A stretch of DNA of 64,000 nucleotides, from the NCBI GenBank assembly GCA_021186555.1, contig JAJKFL010000005.1, positions 24,802,635-24,866,634 on the forward strand, written 5' to 3'. Shown here piece after piece: positions 24,441-36,672 of this stretch. A program made the position numbers and the translations under genes. Numbering within the stretch: the stretch's first letter is position 1; each line of letters opens with the position of its first letter. This DNA is from Reticulitermes speratus. Lineage: Eukaryota; Arthropoda; Insecta; Blattodea; Rhinotermitidae. The notes under the pieces are model-generated. The model worked only from the letters and a program-made list of their open reading frames with translations, was not told the origin of the DNA and did no database searches.

Positions 24441-24689
24441 TGTTACAAATGGATGACAGCAAGTTCTCTTTGGAAGTACCAGAAACAAAATTGTGAATAA
24501 ATGAACACAGTAGGGACAAAAAAGGGGAGTTATGCAAAGATAGTAGGGAGAGAGTAGAAGTAAGTAGCAGCATATGTGCAAGAAAAAAGATGAACACTCT
24601 GCATTGAGATGATCCACACAGGCAGAAACATTAAGGCTGATGATGATGGTGATGTTTTATAAGAACTTAGAGCCGTGTCATTACAAGGC

Positions 24690-24870
24690 CAGTTTTTTGG
24701 TGCATTCACAAAATTGCGAAAAACAACTATCAGCTTCATCATGTCTGTCTGTCTGTCCGTCCACCCACATGGAACAACTCAGCTCCCACTGGATGGATTT
24801 TCATTAAATTTGATATTTGAGTATTTTTTGAAACTCTATCAAGAAAATTCAAGTTTAATTAAAATCTGAT
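24690..24870 (+). repeat. repeat with GGATTTTCATNAAATTT motif (relative at 20700-20830)
   Basis: TCATGTCTGTCTGTCTGTCC then GGATGGATTTTCATTAAATT. A weaker relative at 20725 reads GTCGGATTTTCATGAAATTTC. Sequence of this type is widespread in arthropod transposons, but the class is not determined here. Confidence 0.35.
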
Positions 24871-27800
24871 GAGAATAACGGGTACTTTATGTGAAAACGT
24901 ATGTATATTTATAATAATAACTTGGTCAAATACATCTGAGAATGAGAAATGTTTCAGACAAAAGTTGTAGAGAAAATCAAAACACATATTTTATGTTCAA
25001 TAACTTTTTTCCGAAAATTGTGCCGTTTATGAGGTAATGTGAAAAAATATAGTAGAGCCAGACAGGCCACAGATGACAACATAGTATGGTGCATGCACTT
25101 GGCATGCTCGACAACTAAGGCTACAAACACACGCTCAGAATGTGTAATACTTATTGCTTTTCCACTGCAACAATGGTTAAGCAAAAGTGCCTGAATGTGG
25201 CATTATATGTACATTGCCTCTCTTGTTTTAGTTGGTCACTGGCCACTGATACATTGCACTGATATGCAAATTATGGTCAGTGCATATACTTTTGAGTGTA
25301 AGTGTCCTAATTTTCAAATAAACAAGAATGTTACAAACTTTTGCCCAAATTTTGAACAACCACATTTATCAAATGCATTCTCTGTACCTGTGCAGTCCTT
25401 GTTGCACTCCTTCATTTACTACAAATAGACTTAAAATACTGTTGTCTTGTGCTGCATTAAATAAAAACCATACCAAAAGTATTTTAAATGTAAGTAAATA
25501 GATTGTAATAACTCCTCATGGAGTGACTATGATAATTACTGTTTTCTGGCATGTGATGCCATGTGGTGTGGTAGAAACTTACTGACTTTAACAAGGAATC
25601 TTCTACCTCCATCTTCTTATAGAAGGATAAGCACTTCTTAAAGGAACAAAAAGAAAGAATCTCCTTACAGGTATATACCAAGACTGGATACTCACATGGC
25701 CTATATCAGGACCTGTTTCAGCTTTATATCCCCCCACATACTCAACACCTTTCTTATAATACCTTAAAACACTTCTGGTCCTACATTCCCAAGCATACTC
25801 CAGCACCAGCTCATCTTTATTTGCAGCTTCCTCTTTTGATCCTCTTAGGATCCTGTCACTTCTTTGCCTTTGTTGCCCCTTTAAATGAAAGCCTTTTTTC
25901 CCTCTTTTCCTCGATTACTAAGCATGCTGAACTAGCGGTAGCCCATTCCTGGCATTTATCTTGGGCTCCAACTTCTCCCCAACTTCTCTCTGTGCTGTGC
26001 CAGTAGCACAGTCTCCCAGCTTTGAAGGACCCAACTCTTACTGGCTCAGCTACAATCCCTGGTTGCTCTACCTTTCCCTATATATTATACAGTTTTTTCC
26101 CACATGGCTTGTGATTATATCCCAAAAGACTGAGACCTAGGTTGCTCTAAAATATCAGTAAATTTTTACCAAACTACATGGCATCACATTCTAGAAGATG
26201 GTAATTTTTTCTTTTTGATAAGTTTGATAATTAGATAATTTGATGATCAGGATTTGTGGTTTATTATTATGGGCTAAAATTTTGCTGATTACTTTAAATT
26301 TTAGACACTGCAATAGTAAAATTAATCAAACCGGATTAGGTAGCATTGTACATGATACATTCATTTCATGCACAGTGTGCATACAAATTAACAGAATTCA
26401 AATCATATTAACTGCATGGTTTCAAATGTCAAAATCAAGTAAACTTTTTATTCACAAACAGCAAAAATTCCTTCCACAGGAAATGGTATTTCCTCCACTA
26501 ATTCCTTACCTCAGCCAAAAATTTAAAATAGAGGATAACTGAAAAAAAAACATGGTGGTATATTTATAAAATTTAATTGTGGTTTATGTACTTCTTAATT
26601 GCAAGTGTTTCTTGGTAATTTTAAACCAAGTGGTAACTTATAAATAAAATGATTACACAAAACACATTTCCACATTTACTGGTGTTTCAATGCTGTTTGG
26701 GTGCTTGTATTCCCAGTGACCCTATTACAGTTGTTAGGCTACATAAATATAACATAGTAAGAAGTACAACACATACGAATAAGATTTATACAGATATTCA
26801 CTACAATTAAGACAAACAATGAAAGATACACAATCATACTGTGTACATCCCTGAGTATTATGCTTGTACAGTTTCATGCACTGTACACTGCAATATAAAT
26901 AACATATATCTATTCAGCTTGAAGTATATATGGCTGGCTTTGGAATAAATTATTTTCTTTGCGAGAGTGAATTCAAATGAAAACTTCTCATGCAAGAAAA
27001 GAGCCATGAAGTTGTAGCATGTCATTGGAAATCCAGTAATTGAAATTAATCACTTCTCATTCTGAAATGGTGCATTCTGTGGTAAAATTGTATTAGTTCT
27101 ACTACCTTTTATTATCACAAAATCAGCAATTTACCCTTTTACTCCCTATTAGCTGCCAAGTAGTGTCTTTTATTGTCATAAGAAACCCTGAAACTTTGTC
27201 TACATCTTCTTATCTGTGAACAGATAACCATAAACTTCAAAGTTCTGACTCACATCATCACCAAACACCACTTGTGGAGAGGGCTAAACTTGCAGATTAC
27301 AATTGATGTTTCACATATACATACAAAAAGTAAGTTTTGTGACTCTAATTTGTTCAGCATGAACATATGCAGTTAGTTTCAGGAAAATAACCAAATCTTG
27401 TACCACTAAATACATACTATCACACACTTCTAACATAACAGTTCTTCTTCTTATAAATGCAAAATAATCTTAATAATTTAAAACAATAATACAGTGCCAT
27501 AGACATTATATCTAACAGTCTTTTAAAATGCACAGCATTGTCCAAAACATCACACCCCTTTAACAAAAGAAATAATGTAGTAAAAACTGCACAGTAAAGA
27601 TTAATATTAGAAGCAGATTGCTGGAAAAGGAAATATGAATATGTCACTATTAAAGTTGGGCCAGGGAAGGAATTAATTCGGATTCACTATTGTTCATCTG
27701 TCTAGCAGCTACATCCCCTCTGTGTGGCTTCTCCCATTTCCACCAGTCATTTCGAATATTCTGCTGTCTATTCCATTGACAGGCTTTCTTTCACTTTGTG

Positions 27801-28964
27801 TTTTCCGTTTGTTAGTGGGATACCTGCATCTATCATGAATCTCCACTGACAAATCTTATTTGACTTTATTAAAATAAATCCATATTACGAAGTATAAAAT
27901 GTAGTACACTTTGCTGCAGTCACTGAAAATAATGGTTTTGCAATGAATAATAAATTAAATGGCTTTGTCCTCTTAAAGCAGGGAAGTGAACCTGAGCCAT
28001 TGACAGAGGGAGGTATGAAATGTACAAGGGTGGAGGCTTGAACCTCAACCACACAGTCATTATTTCCCTAACCTGACAGTGGCAGACTGTCATCATAATT
28101 TACAGCCCTCATGAGGATGGAGGCTGGCCATCACATCCTACTGATCCCACTTCATAAACAGATTCATTCACCTCACAAAGTAGGCAGAAATCAGGAAAGC
28201 AGACATCGTAACTAGAGGTGTTTGCCACATATATGGTGTTGCTTCATTTATTTTCCTTATCATCATAAGAAAGGTAAGCAGAATGTTATGTCAGATGTTT
28301 GGTGTCAGGGGGGAAATATGAATACTAGTATTCTCATACTGTAAATATTTATGTCTTCTAAGATGATAATTTAACCACTGCTGTATCAAGAACTATTGCT
28401 GTACTTCCTATTTGAAATATAATTAATCAAAAACAGATACTTCAAATCACATACTCCAACAATCTGCATCCAAGAATCAAAGTTCTAAAATACTTATCAT
28501 TTAAAATACTAAAATGATAGCCAATTTTTTTAATGAAAACACAAATACTGATAATAAGATACAAGCTGTCCATTCATAATTTTGAAAACAGAAAAATTGT
28601 ATGATAATGTTTTTATGGGAAGATCCTTTGGACATGGTGAAGAATCATCTCATGTACATCAAGAAGTTGTTTGCAGAGTGCCATAATAACAAAACATTCC
28701 GAATAAAATGACTATGTTAATAATCTGAATAGAATCACAGCTTATTTGTATGGCATAATTAATGTAACGTAGCAATCCCAGGCCAACAATTGATTTCGAA
28801 CATCTGCTGCTGTCATTTGTATCCTTTAATGTGTGGTGCAAAAAGGGGGTTGCTGTTATCATCTGGACTTCAGCTGTGTCACTAATGTAATGTCTTATAT
28901 GTGGATAAGAAAACTAATATCAGTGTTTTGTGAGTATATTACTTTAACACAAAAGGCAAAGGTA

Positions 28965-29263
28965 AAGTTGACTCTATAACATGTCGTAAAGGCAAATAGG
29001 GGGAGGAGTGGGGTGGGGAAGGGGGGTTAGAAATATAGCTCTACTCTTTCTTCAACCTCAGTGCTAGATAGGGGTGGGTGGTCAATGCCACACCCTGGCT
29101 GCTTTACCTCTGACAAGAGCCCTGGTACCTGTTGTACAGGAGGCTGAGTGGGCCTCAGGGTCAGTCTGGATGGGTGCAGGAAATCAAACCTCCACCAGTT
29201 TCAAACCCTGATCCATCCAGCCTGTAGTGAGTTGCTATACTGACTACACTATCCAGGCTTACC
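28965..29263 (-). mobile_element. tRNA-derived SINE (family B), CpG-erased copy
   Basis: Full-length family B in reverse, from AAGGTAAAGTTGACTC to CTATCCAGGCTTACC. Nearly every CpG of family B reads TG or CA here, for example CAATGCCACACCCTGGCTGC for CAACGCCACGCCCCGGCCGC. One CpG remains (28984). Confidence 0.9.
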
Positions 29264-32200
29264 TGAACATATATTACTTTGAACATTTTATTGTGTCAAG
29301 ATTACAGACTCCAGGGATATGATAGCACATAGTTTGGTAAATAGGTATAAAATGTTTGCAGGAACCTGCAGCCTTCAATATGAAAGTCCTGTGCAAACTT
29401 GATAGTCCCTGCCATGTGATTAGATGTGTACCTTTTGTGTTTAGTGAAGGAACAGTCAATCTAGTTAAGCTCCAGTAAGTGTTAACAGTGGCTCAGTGTT
29501 TTTCAGGAATAAGCCCCAATGTTAGCAAGGGATTGCTGCATAGAATATGTATTTTGAAGAGATTGTTTCATACACTTGTCTCTTGTCTGGTTACTGTATG
29601 TGCAGCTGTATACATTATGCTTTCTATGTGGTGATATCACATACATCACAGAGACAGATATGATTTTGTCTCAAGCATTCATGACATAACTCATTTTAAA
29701 AAATCACATCATTGCACATCTGTTATCAAAGTTGCTGTGCCAGTTCTGATCCTAAGAGCATTGTTAAATAAATAAGTTATAAAAATAAATTTTAAGCCAT
29801 ATACTTCAATACCTTGTGTAACATGGGGCAATGATTTTGCAGCTAACAGTGTAGTATGCCATATCCATATCTCTGTGCCCAGAACTATAGCACAACTGTC
29901 CTTCCTGTCCTTACTTGCAAAGGTGTAGAAATGGTAACCATATAGTACAATATGTGGGTCTTTTTGAGAGGAACATGACACACTTGTTCTGCTTGAAACC
30001 TAGCTCCTTCAGAACCACATTTAGAAATAAATACTCATAAATTTTAAGGACTACTGTATGCTGAACAGCATGAATATGAAAACAAATTATTGTGATTCAT
30101 TTCTATTGCTTATGTCCTTGGTTTTGTATCATTTTTCTCCTCTAGCCCATGCTGGATTCTTGTACGATAAATGAATGTAACAATTATATTCACATAATAT
30201 TAAATCCAAACATGTACGTATGATGAGAAATACATAACTTTTCCATTACATTTGTGAACTCAGGTTCCATAGAAGGAATGAAACGATGTACTTTGCATCT
30301 ATTTCATTTTTCTTCAACATTCTTTACTGGACAGCCAGTATCTACCATTTTCAGCACTGTACAAAATTTATCACAACTCTATCCAGCTTCCTTATGAGAA
30401 TGGCATAACATGAATTACAGTAGCAAATACAAATGCCAAATAACTGACTGCTAACAACTATTACATACGGTTTCTTATATACAAATTTAGAAACATAGAA
30501 TTTTTACAAGCTTATTGCAACCTTAATTATTATAACAGTGTCACAGGAAGAGAAACATGACTAATTGTATTTGTTTAACTATTGCTTGTCTACCATGGTC
30601 ATTTTCTGTGATTACAATGTAGATAAATGTGTGTTCTTTCGCTACTTGTGCAATACTTGCCTTACTAAGCCACAAGCATTCACTGTTTAGGATCAGCACT
30701 GCTAATTGCAAAAAAAAAGATGTAGAATATATATAGGAACATTATCTTATCTCACAACTTTTGCTAATTTTTTCCAATAGGCTTGCCTAAATTATAAAAC
30801 TTTGACATGCAATGAAAAGTAACATTGATGTGAATGCATTTCTGTGAGCTGAAAGAAAACATTTCCTACACCTTCCCTAAAAATGGGAGTAAAAACCTAA
30901 CATTAATTGCAATACCTTGAACTAAGAAATGTGGACCCTGATTTATGGTATACTGGAACAGTGGTAAGTGCCATGCCATCTATGGTCATGTGAAACAGTC
31001 TGACTGAAGAGTGATGTGAGTTGTTAGATAAAATAATGTCCCTGTACAATGAGTATCATAAGCTGCATATGTGAATAAATATCACATTTCTTTTATGCAA
31101 ACATTAATGTATTATTGTAGAGTGAATTACTGATACTGAATGTTGTCAGAAAGAGTTAACATGATCAATTAATGACTACTAAAAAAATACTGACAGATGG
31201 TAAAACATGTTAACACTTATCCACTATATTATGTACACACATAAATACCACTTCTACTGATTTCAAAATACATAGCAAATACTACTGGTAATTTGTTGTA
31301 CACTTTAATGTAAATACTATGCCATTAATGAATGAAGTGTGACAACTAGTTAGAAATTTATATGGCATACACGAAAGAGAAAACTTTTAACCTTTAACAA
31401 CAAATCTATCTACGAAACAGTAATGGATCCAGGGCACTATTTGGGATTAAAACAAGCTAATCATTTTATACTATTTTCAAAAATAAATTAAAATTCATTA
31501 ATGCTTAAAGTGGAAAGATTGGTTAGAGTAATGGTAAAAAGCAATGCATTAAGGACTTAGAATTACTAGGTTTGTGGACTTTGTTAGAAGTGTAGTATTC
31601 TGAAATAAACGATGGACAAAATTCAAAAACTCGACGTAATTTACCATTGTCAGAACCATTCAGAACCGATTAATTCATCAACTGTTAGCATCAATCACAT
31701 CAATCCTCCTTATGCAACATTTGTTGGACATTGTTATCCGAGGCATATTTGATAAAGAAGGCATTTAAAAGCATTGTTTTCTGTTTTTGTAAAGATCAAT
31801 GACAGCATCTGAGACCTAAAAAATAGGCTAGTAAGCTAATCTACTGGACAGTGAGACCACTGGGACGGTGTACTTGTCTAGTGTGCAAAAAGTGCCATGA
31901 CAGATTGCAACTGTAACAATGTATGTGAAATAAAAGAAAATAATAAATCTTTCACCTTGTTACAAGAGTAGAGCCATCCTTCTGAAATTTATATCAAATA
32001 TACATCAGACATTGGGCAGTGTCTAGCATAACTGTGGTGTAATGATTCAGTCTTTGACACAAACCTTAATAAATCTTAACAAACGTTACTGAAGATATGG
32101 GACATATGTCTGATATTTGTTAGTATTGCATGCCAGGATGCCCAGATGGTAAAGGGCTGGTGATTATGGCAAATATAAACTTTTATTCCTCAACAACTAA

Positions 32201-34147
32201 AATTCAATAAAAATTTATTGAAAATTTTTGTGTATGTTGGGTTTTTGTAGGTTTGCACTGACATGATTACAGATTGCCAAAATAGAGTCTTGGCACCACA
32301 GTTGTAAGATGTTTAAAAGCAATGCACTGGACATACTGATACTTCAGATCATGAAAATACAGGACATGTGATCAATACAGATGTCAAAAAATTGTTAAAA
32401 TGGCACAAATATCTGCAAAAATGACCTGAAATGGGAGGTACTAGATGGAGCACTGTACCAGCACCATTATTTTTTATACAACGCAATAAATAAAATAAAG
32501 TAAAATAATAATAGAAAGTCTACTGAAATTTGAAGGAATAATTGAGGCTGAAATAACAATAAACTTCATGATTACATTCTTCTGGGCCAGTACACTATAT
32601 AGCTCTGTAGATGGGCAACAGCTTTTTGGACTATACATTATTAACACCCCAGAAAATTGAAATCTCAGTACAATACTCATTACTGTGAGAATATTAATTG
32701 CCAAGGATGACATTAAGTTATATCGACACTGAGTGGTCACTGTCTGTCCTCAGCGCTTATGAAGTATTACTTCCTCCTAATTTATCATATCCGACAGCCA
32801 GAATGATAGATATATGATTTTGTCATGAGGCGTTTGGCAAATGTCTTTGTATTAATGTCATGCAAGTAGAGGCCATTCCACTCTTACACCAAAAATAGCG
32901 ATACTTAAATTTGTGATGTGAGGGCTGCTTGATTGCTTTTGCTGCTAAGCCCATGATGTCATGAGCACCTGCAAAATGGTTTCCTTGCTGCACACATATC
33001 TTTACTTAAGAAATATGAATCTCCAAACTAACTTCTGAATTCATTCAAGTTGCTAAGTATATACCTTCATCTGTCATGTGTAAAGATGTTGAAGTTTAAG
33101 TCAGCCTCATTTACTGCCTCTGTAAGGCATCTGTAGAAGTATTTATAAACTGCTGTGTGTAGCAGTGTGGACACTCCACAATATTTATCACAAGACCTTG
33201 GTAAGCCATCATAAAAATGGTATTCCCAATCCACCTTCATGATGTACGTTAAGAGTTAGTATATATTAATTCAGTTTCTAGTACAATTTCTCTTCATTTC
33301 CATGTTTGAGAAAAATTGTGAAAAGGTCAGCGCAGGGTGTAGACTATGTAATCAGCAGCCAAAGGGTTCATGTAGGTAATTGAAATTTGATGTAGGAAAC
33401 AGAATATCCACAACCTGAACCATCCTTTTGAAACATGAGTTGAAAGTGCAACACTAGCACTGTTCAGATGGTAGGAATGTGTGGGGCAACTTAAAAGTAT
33501 TCTCACAGATTGTGCATTGAATGCAATGCAAGTGAGCAAGGTTGTTTGTTGTAATAATGGTTTAACACCAATGACACTGAAGAAAAACTGACAGGAAATA
33601 AAATATAGATTTAATGTACGACACACTTAACAAAAAAGCTTATGTTTTAAAAAACTTAGTTGCTCTAGTTTCATTCCCATCCTTGTATAGTGTCATGGGC
33701 TCAAAAGTTGCGTACATTTCAGATGAATGGTTCAGCTTGTGAATGTCTAAAACAATCAGGAAAAACTTAACAAATGTAATTATTAACTTATAATTGTTGT
33801 GAGTCTTGCTGCATGAAATAAAATAAAGCAAAATTCTATTAATCCGACTTGCACAAGATTGGTCAGGTGCCGAATTATCGGATATTTGGGATTATCAGAT
33901 GGTTCGTATACTGGCCTAAGTTCTTACAGGTAATTTTTTTATTATTGCTCCTGTACTTGGGCTGTACAACTAATAAGAGGAGTATTCCATTTGGATATCT
34001 CAATTCATCTGCTGGTTCAGGGTCATCAGGGTCCAATTCTGGGTTTTCTGGAGTCTTCATAGCTGAAGAAGTTGATGGATTAGGAGACAGGGGGTCAGGA
34101 AATACCACAATGGTTGATGTACCAACACTTATGTACAATAATAGTGC

Positions 34148-34756
34148 AAACAAAATGCACTCAAGTGTATTAAAAATAGTTATATACACAATGACATCTT
34201 ACATATTTTCAGACAATAATGTAGCCATTCTCAGGGAGGCAAAACACAAAGGATGAATACATAAAAGTTTAAAATTACTGAAGTGTAAGATACCAATCCA
34301 CACATATAAAACGACAATCATAAAACCAAGTTTAAAACACAGGAATATAAGTTGTTTTTAACAAGAGATGTGGTAGTGGTGGGGTGGGTCATACACACGG
34401 AACGTTCATGTAGTAAGTCACCATCCAAGAGAACGTGTCGGTGTGGTTTACCTTATTAGCTACACCTGACACATTCTCTTGGATGGTGACTTACTACATG
34501 AAACTTTTGTGTATAGCACCCACCCCAACACTCCTACATCTGTTGGTAACAACAACATGTATACATGTATTTTAAGCTATGGTTTTATGACTGTCATTTT
34601 ATATGTGTGGATTGGTTCTGATACTTCAGTAATTTAACCTTTTGTGCCTTCATCCTTTGTGTTTTGCCTCCCTGAGCATGGCCACATGATTGGCCAAAAC
34701 ACGTAGGAAGTCACTGTGTATATGACTATTTTTAATAGATTTTTGTGCATTTTGTT
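34148..34756. repeat. long inverted repeat (foldback element), arms about 300 bp
   Basis: Position 34150 ACAAAATGCAC pairs with GTGCATTTTGT at 34745. Pairing continues inward through CATTCTCAGGGAGGC / GCCTCCCTGAGCATG. It ends at a nearly perfect core of TTCATGTAGTAAGTCACCAT and its complement at 34485-34504, with a loop of about 15-20 bases near 34450. Confidence 0.9.
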
Positions 34757-34764
34757 GTTACTTT

Positions 34765-35023
34765 TTGTTTCCATGGCGCAACAGCCCCTAGTGGGTCAGG
34801 GCCTCCTCATTATCGAGACTTCACGATCACACTCAGTTAGACACACCACACTTGGTAGGACTCCTCTAGACGAGTGAGCAGCCAGAAGCAGAGACCTCTA
34901 CCTGAGCATACAAAACGCTCACAAGAGACACAAGTCCTTGTCCCCGGCTGGATTCGAACCCACAATTCCAGCAAGTAAATGGCTGCAGACACACACCTTA
35001 GACCGTGCGGCCACTGGGATCAG
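34765..35023 (-). mobile_element. tRNA-Leu-like SINE (family A), nested in Tigger-like relic
   Basis: Minus-strand head GTGGCCGCACGGTCTAAGG and B box GGGTTCGAATCCAGCC, with the same body as the copies at 2356 and 8524. It keeps many CpGs although it lies in the CpG-poor domain, so it inserted recently compared with the SINE at 28965. Confidence 0.88.
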
Positions 35024-35768
35024 CTTGTGTTGGTATTATTATTGCATATAATCGCCTAATGTATGGATCATGGACAATATAACCTTATACGCCTTTCTGA
35101 ACATGTCCCTGAGATCTGCCTGTTTCATTGATGAATAATTTTTTCTGGTAAGAAGCAAAATTCTGGCCTTGAGACTATTCTCCTTGAGCCGGATTATCAG
35201 GATTTCCAAATAATCGGACGTCAGATTAAAGGAATTTTTCTGTATATGATGGAAAGTAATTGTCAGAAGTTCTTCCTAGAAATTCTTGTCCTATGACTGC
35301 TATGCTGGATCCAGAACTGAGTTTAGGAAGTAACTTTGTACACTTCACAATAGCTAAATTTTAAGTCAACATATTTCGTGTACTCATATGTCTCTCTTAT
35401 GAATTTTGATTATAAAAAAGTAAGATAAAAATATTGACAGTCATATAAAAAATCTCCTACCTATAAATTTTAATAATATTGTTCCTCATATTGGAAGATA
35501 TATATTACTATAATATATATCTCTATTCTGTAACAATACACTCATGCTGTTCTCACTCACTTTATGCATGCACAACTCTTAGCGGACTTAAGTCAGTCCT
35601 GCGTCACTAAGCTATGACCTGCCATTGATATCCTTTGGTTCAGGTCATAATGGAATTGTCAGCCTACATCAACACTGCAATCAAGAGGACGCACAAGGGT
35701 GACTGAGGGTGAGGGAAGGCACAAAATAATAATTAATAAATCATGTCTGTTACACCAAATAGAAGACC

Positions 35769-35878
35769 TTATGTCATCCGTGTCCTTGTACTCTGTGCAA
35801 ATAAAACACCTTGATACATGACACCATTGATCTCCATGCTCACCACTAATGAGTTGTCCATACCTGCTCTCCCATCCC
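35769..35878 (-). CDS. retn: retained/dead ringer (ARID3 family), terminal coding exon: conserved end of REKLES and stop
   Basis: The exon begins after a TTTTGCTTGCAG acceptor and completes the split Gly codon of the previous exon. It encodes SLVVSMEINGVMYQGVLFAQ after a short DGRAGMDN lead, then STRTRMT and TAA at 35771-35769. The SMEINGVMYQGVLFAQ block is the most conserved piece of the REKLES domain (REKLES-beta), the part linked to multimerisation of ARID3 proteins. It is only 36 codons plus two bases and too short to stand out by ORF length; I found it by reading the strand for the expected motif. The stop comes seven codons after the conserved block, so the C-terminus is short compared with Drosophila retained as I remember it. 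An AT-rich stretch with ATTTATTA follows on the minus strand at 35722-35740, a weak AU-rich-element candidate. No single poly(A) signal can be assigned downstream. Confidence 0.9.
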
Positions 35879-36036
35879 CTGCAAGCAAAAAAAACACAAT
35901 TATTTACAAATAATATTTTATATGATATGTGGGGAGACAAGAGAACGCAACTATACACAGGATTATATTTCATAAAACACAAAAATGAACAGGAATTTAA
36001 AATTTGTTACTAAAGTAAGGAAATAAAGGTAACTGA

Positions 36037-36310
36037 CCCCATGGAGCAAAGTCTTCTTGAGAAGCCAATAATTCCTCAGTTAGTCAAGAAATTCTCTTCA
36101 TTTTATGGAACTCTAAGGTTCATTACTATGCTAACAAGAGACCATGACTTGTCTCTATTTGGGGCCAGATTAAGCCAGTTCGTGCCATCCCATTATATTT
36201 CTTTAAGATCCATTTTAATGTTATCACCCATCTACATCTAGGTCTTCCAAGATCTCCCCTTCCTTCAGGTTTCCATACCAAGACCCAGCATACATTCCTG
36301 TTCTGGAACC
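36037..36310 (-). mobile_element. 5'-truncated RTE LINE 3' end, in last retn intron
   Basis: The sequence starts CCATGGAGCAAAGTCTTCTT, the reverse complement of the LINE 3' end, and goes on into the C-terminal coding tail. It is diverged and has lost its CpGs, unlike the copies outside the CpG-poor domain. Confidence 0.8.
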
Positions 36311-36388
36311 TGATATAACAATTAACAGTACTATTTAAAAAAACAAATTTATGCTTATTTCTTGTATTTTATTTTTTACTCTTTAAAG

Positions 36389-36672
36389 CAGTGCTTTTAA
36401 ACCTGCTTTTCCTTGTGTACCACTATCATGAACAAAACATTCACACGTATGATCAGGTGCTGAAAATATTAATAACATCGGGTTTGTATTTTTCTAGTTT
36501 AACTTTATAGATGATTCATAACTTTTTTTCTGTTCATTTAAAATACATTTAAAACAATTTTAGAACTATATTTGATTAACATCTTTAAAACTAAATTATG
36601 AAAAACATAATTGTGAAATAACTTTGCATACTACCAGGCGACTCTTTGCATACCATCAACTGAAAAGTGCTG
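36389..36672. mobile_element. hAT-like MITE in last retn intron
   Basis: Ends CAGTGCTTTTAAACC and, on the other strand, CAGCACTTTTCAGTTG. The flanks CTTTAAAG (36381-36388) and CTTTAAAA (36673-36680) form an 8-bp duplication with one mismatch. No transposase is present. Confidence 0.65.

Larger units (their letters stand above)
33825..35244. mobile_element. Tigger/pogo-like element relic
   Basis: The termini are inverted: AAATTCTATTAATCCGAC at 33831 and, reversed, AAATTCCTTTAATCTGACG at 35238. Inner arms carry TATCGGATATTTGGGATTATC and GGATTATCAGGATTTCC, typical of Tigger-like ends. The original body is small. Most of the length is a nested inverted repeat (34148-34756) and a family A SINE (34765-35023). 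No transposase ORF survives. Confidence 0.65.
23220..35768 (-). other. putative retn 3' UTR / CpG-depleted downstream region
   Basis: No protein-coding gene is recognisable on either strand in this 12.5 kb; all ORFs are short and resemble nothing I know. The region is AT-rich and nearly free of CpG, like the two last retn exons and the last intron. It therefore appears to belong to the same methylated, transcribed domain. TTTATT (AATAAA on the minus strand) occurs many times, for example near 32215, 32178, 29287, 28248 and 26437, so the true 3' end cannot be chosen by eye. The region hosts a decayed SINE (28965), a Tigger-like relic (33825-35244) and LINE 3' remnants near 24300. It could instead hold an unrecognised non-coding or very divergent gene. 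Confidence 0.4.

Noticed and set aside
33849-34256. Gly/Ser-rich 135-codon ORF in the Tigger-like relic, and its Pro-rich antisense
   Set aside because: No transposase motif. It runs across the boundary of the nested inverted repeat.
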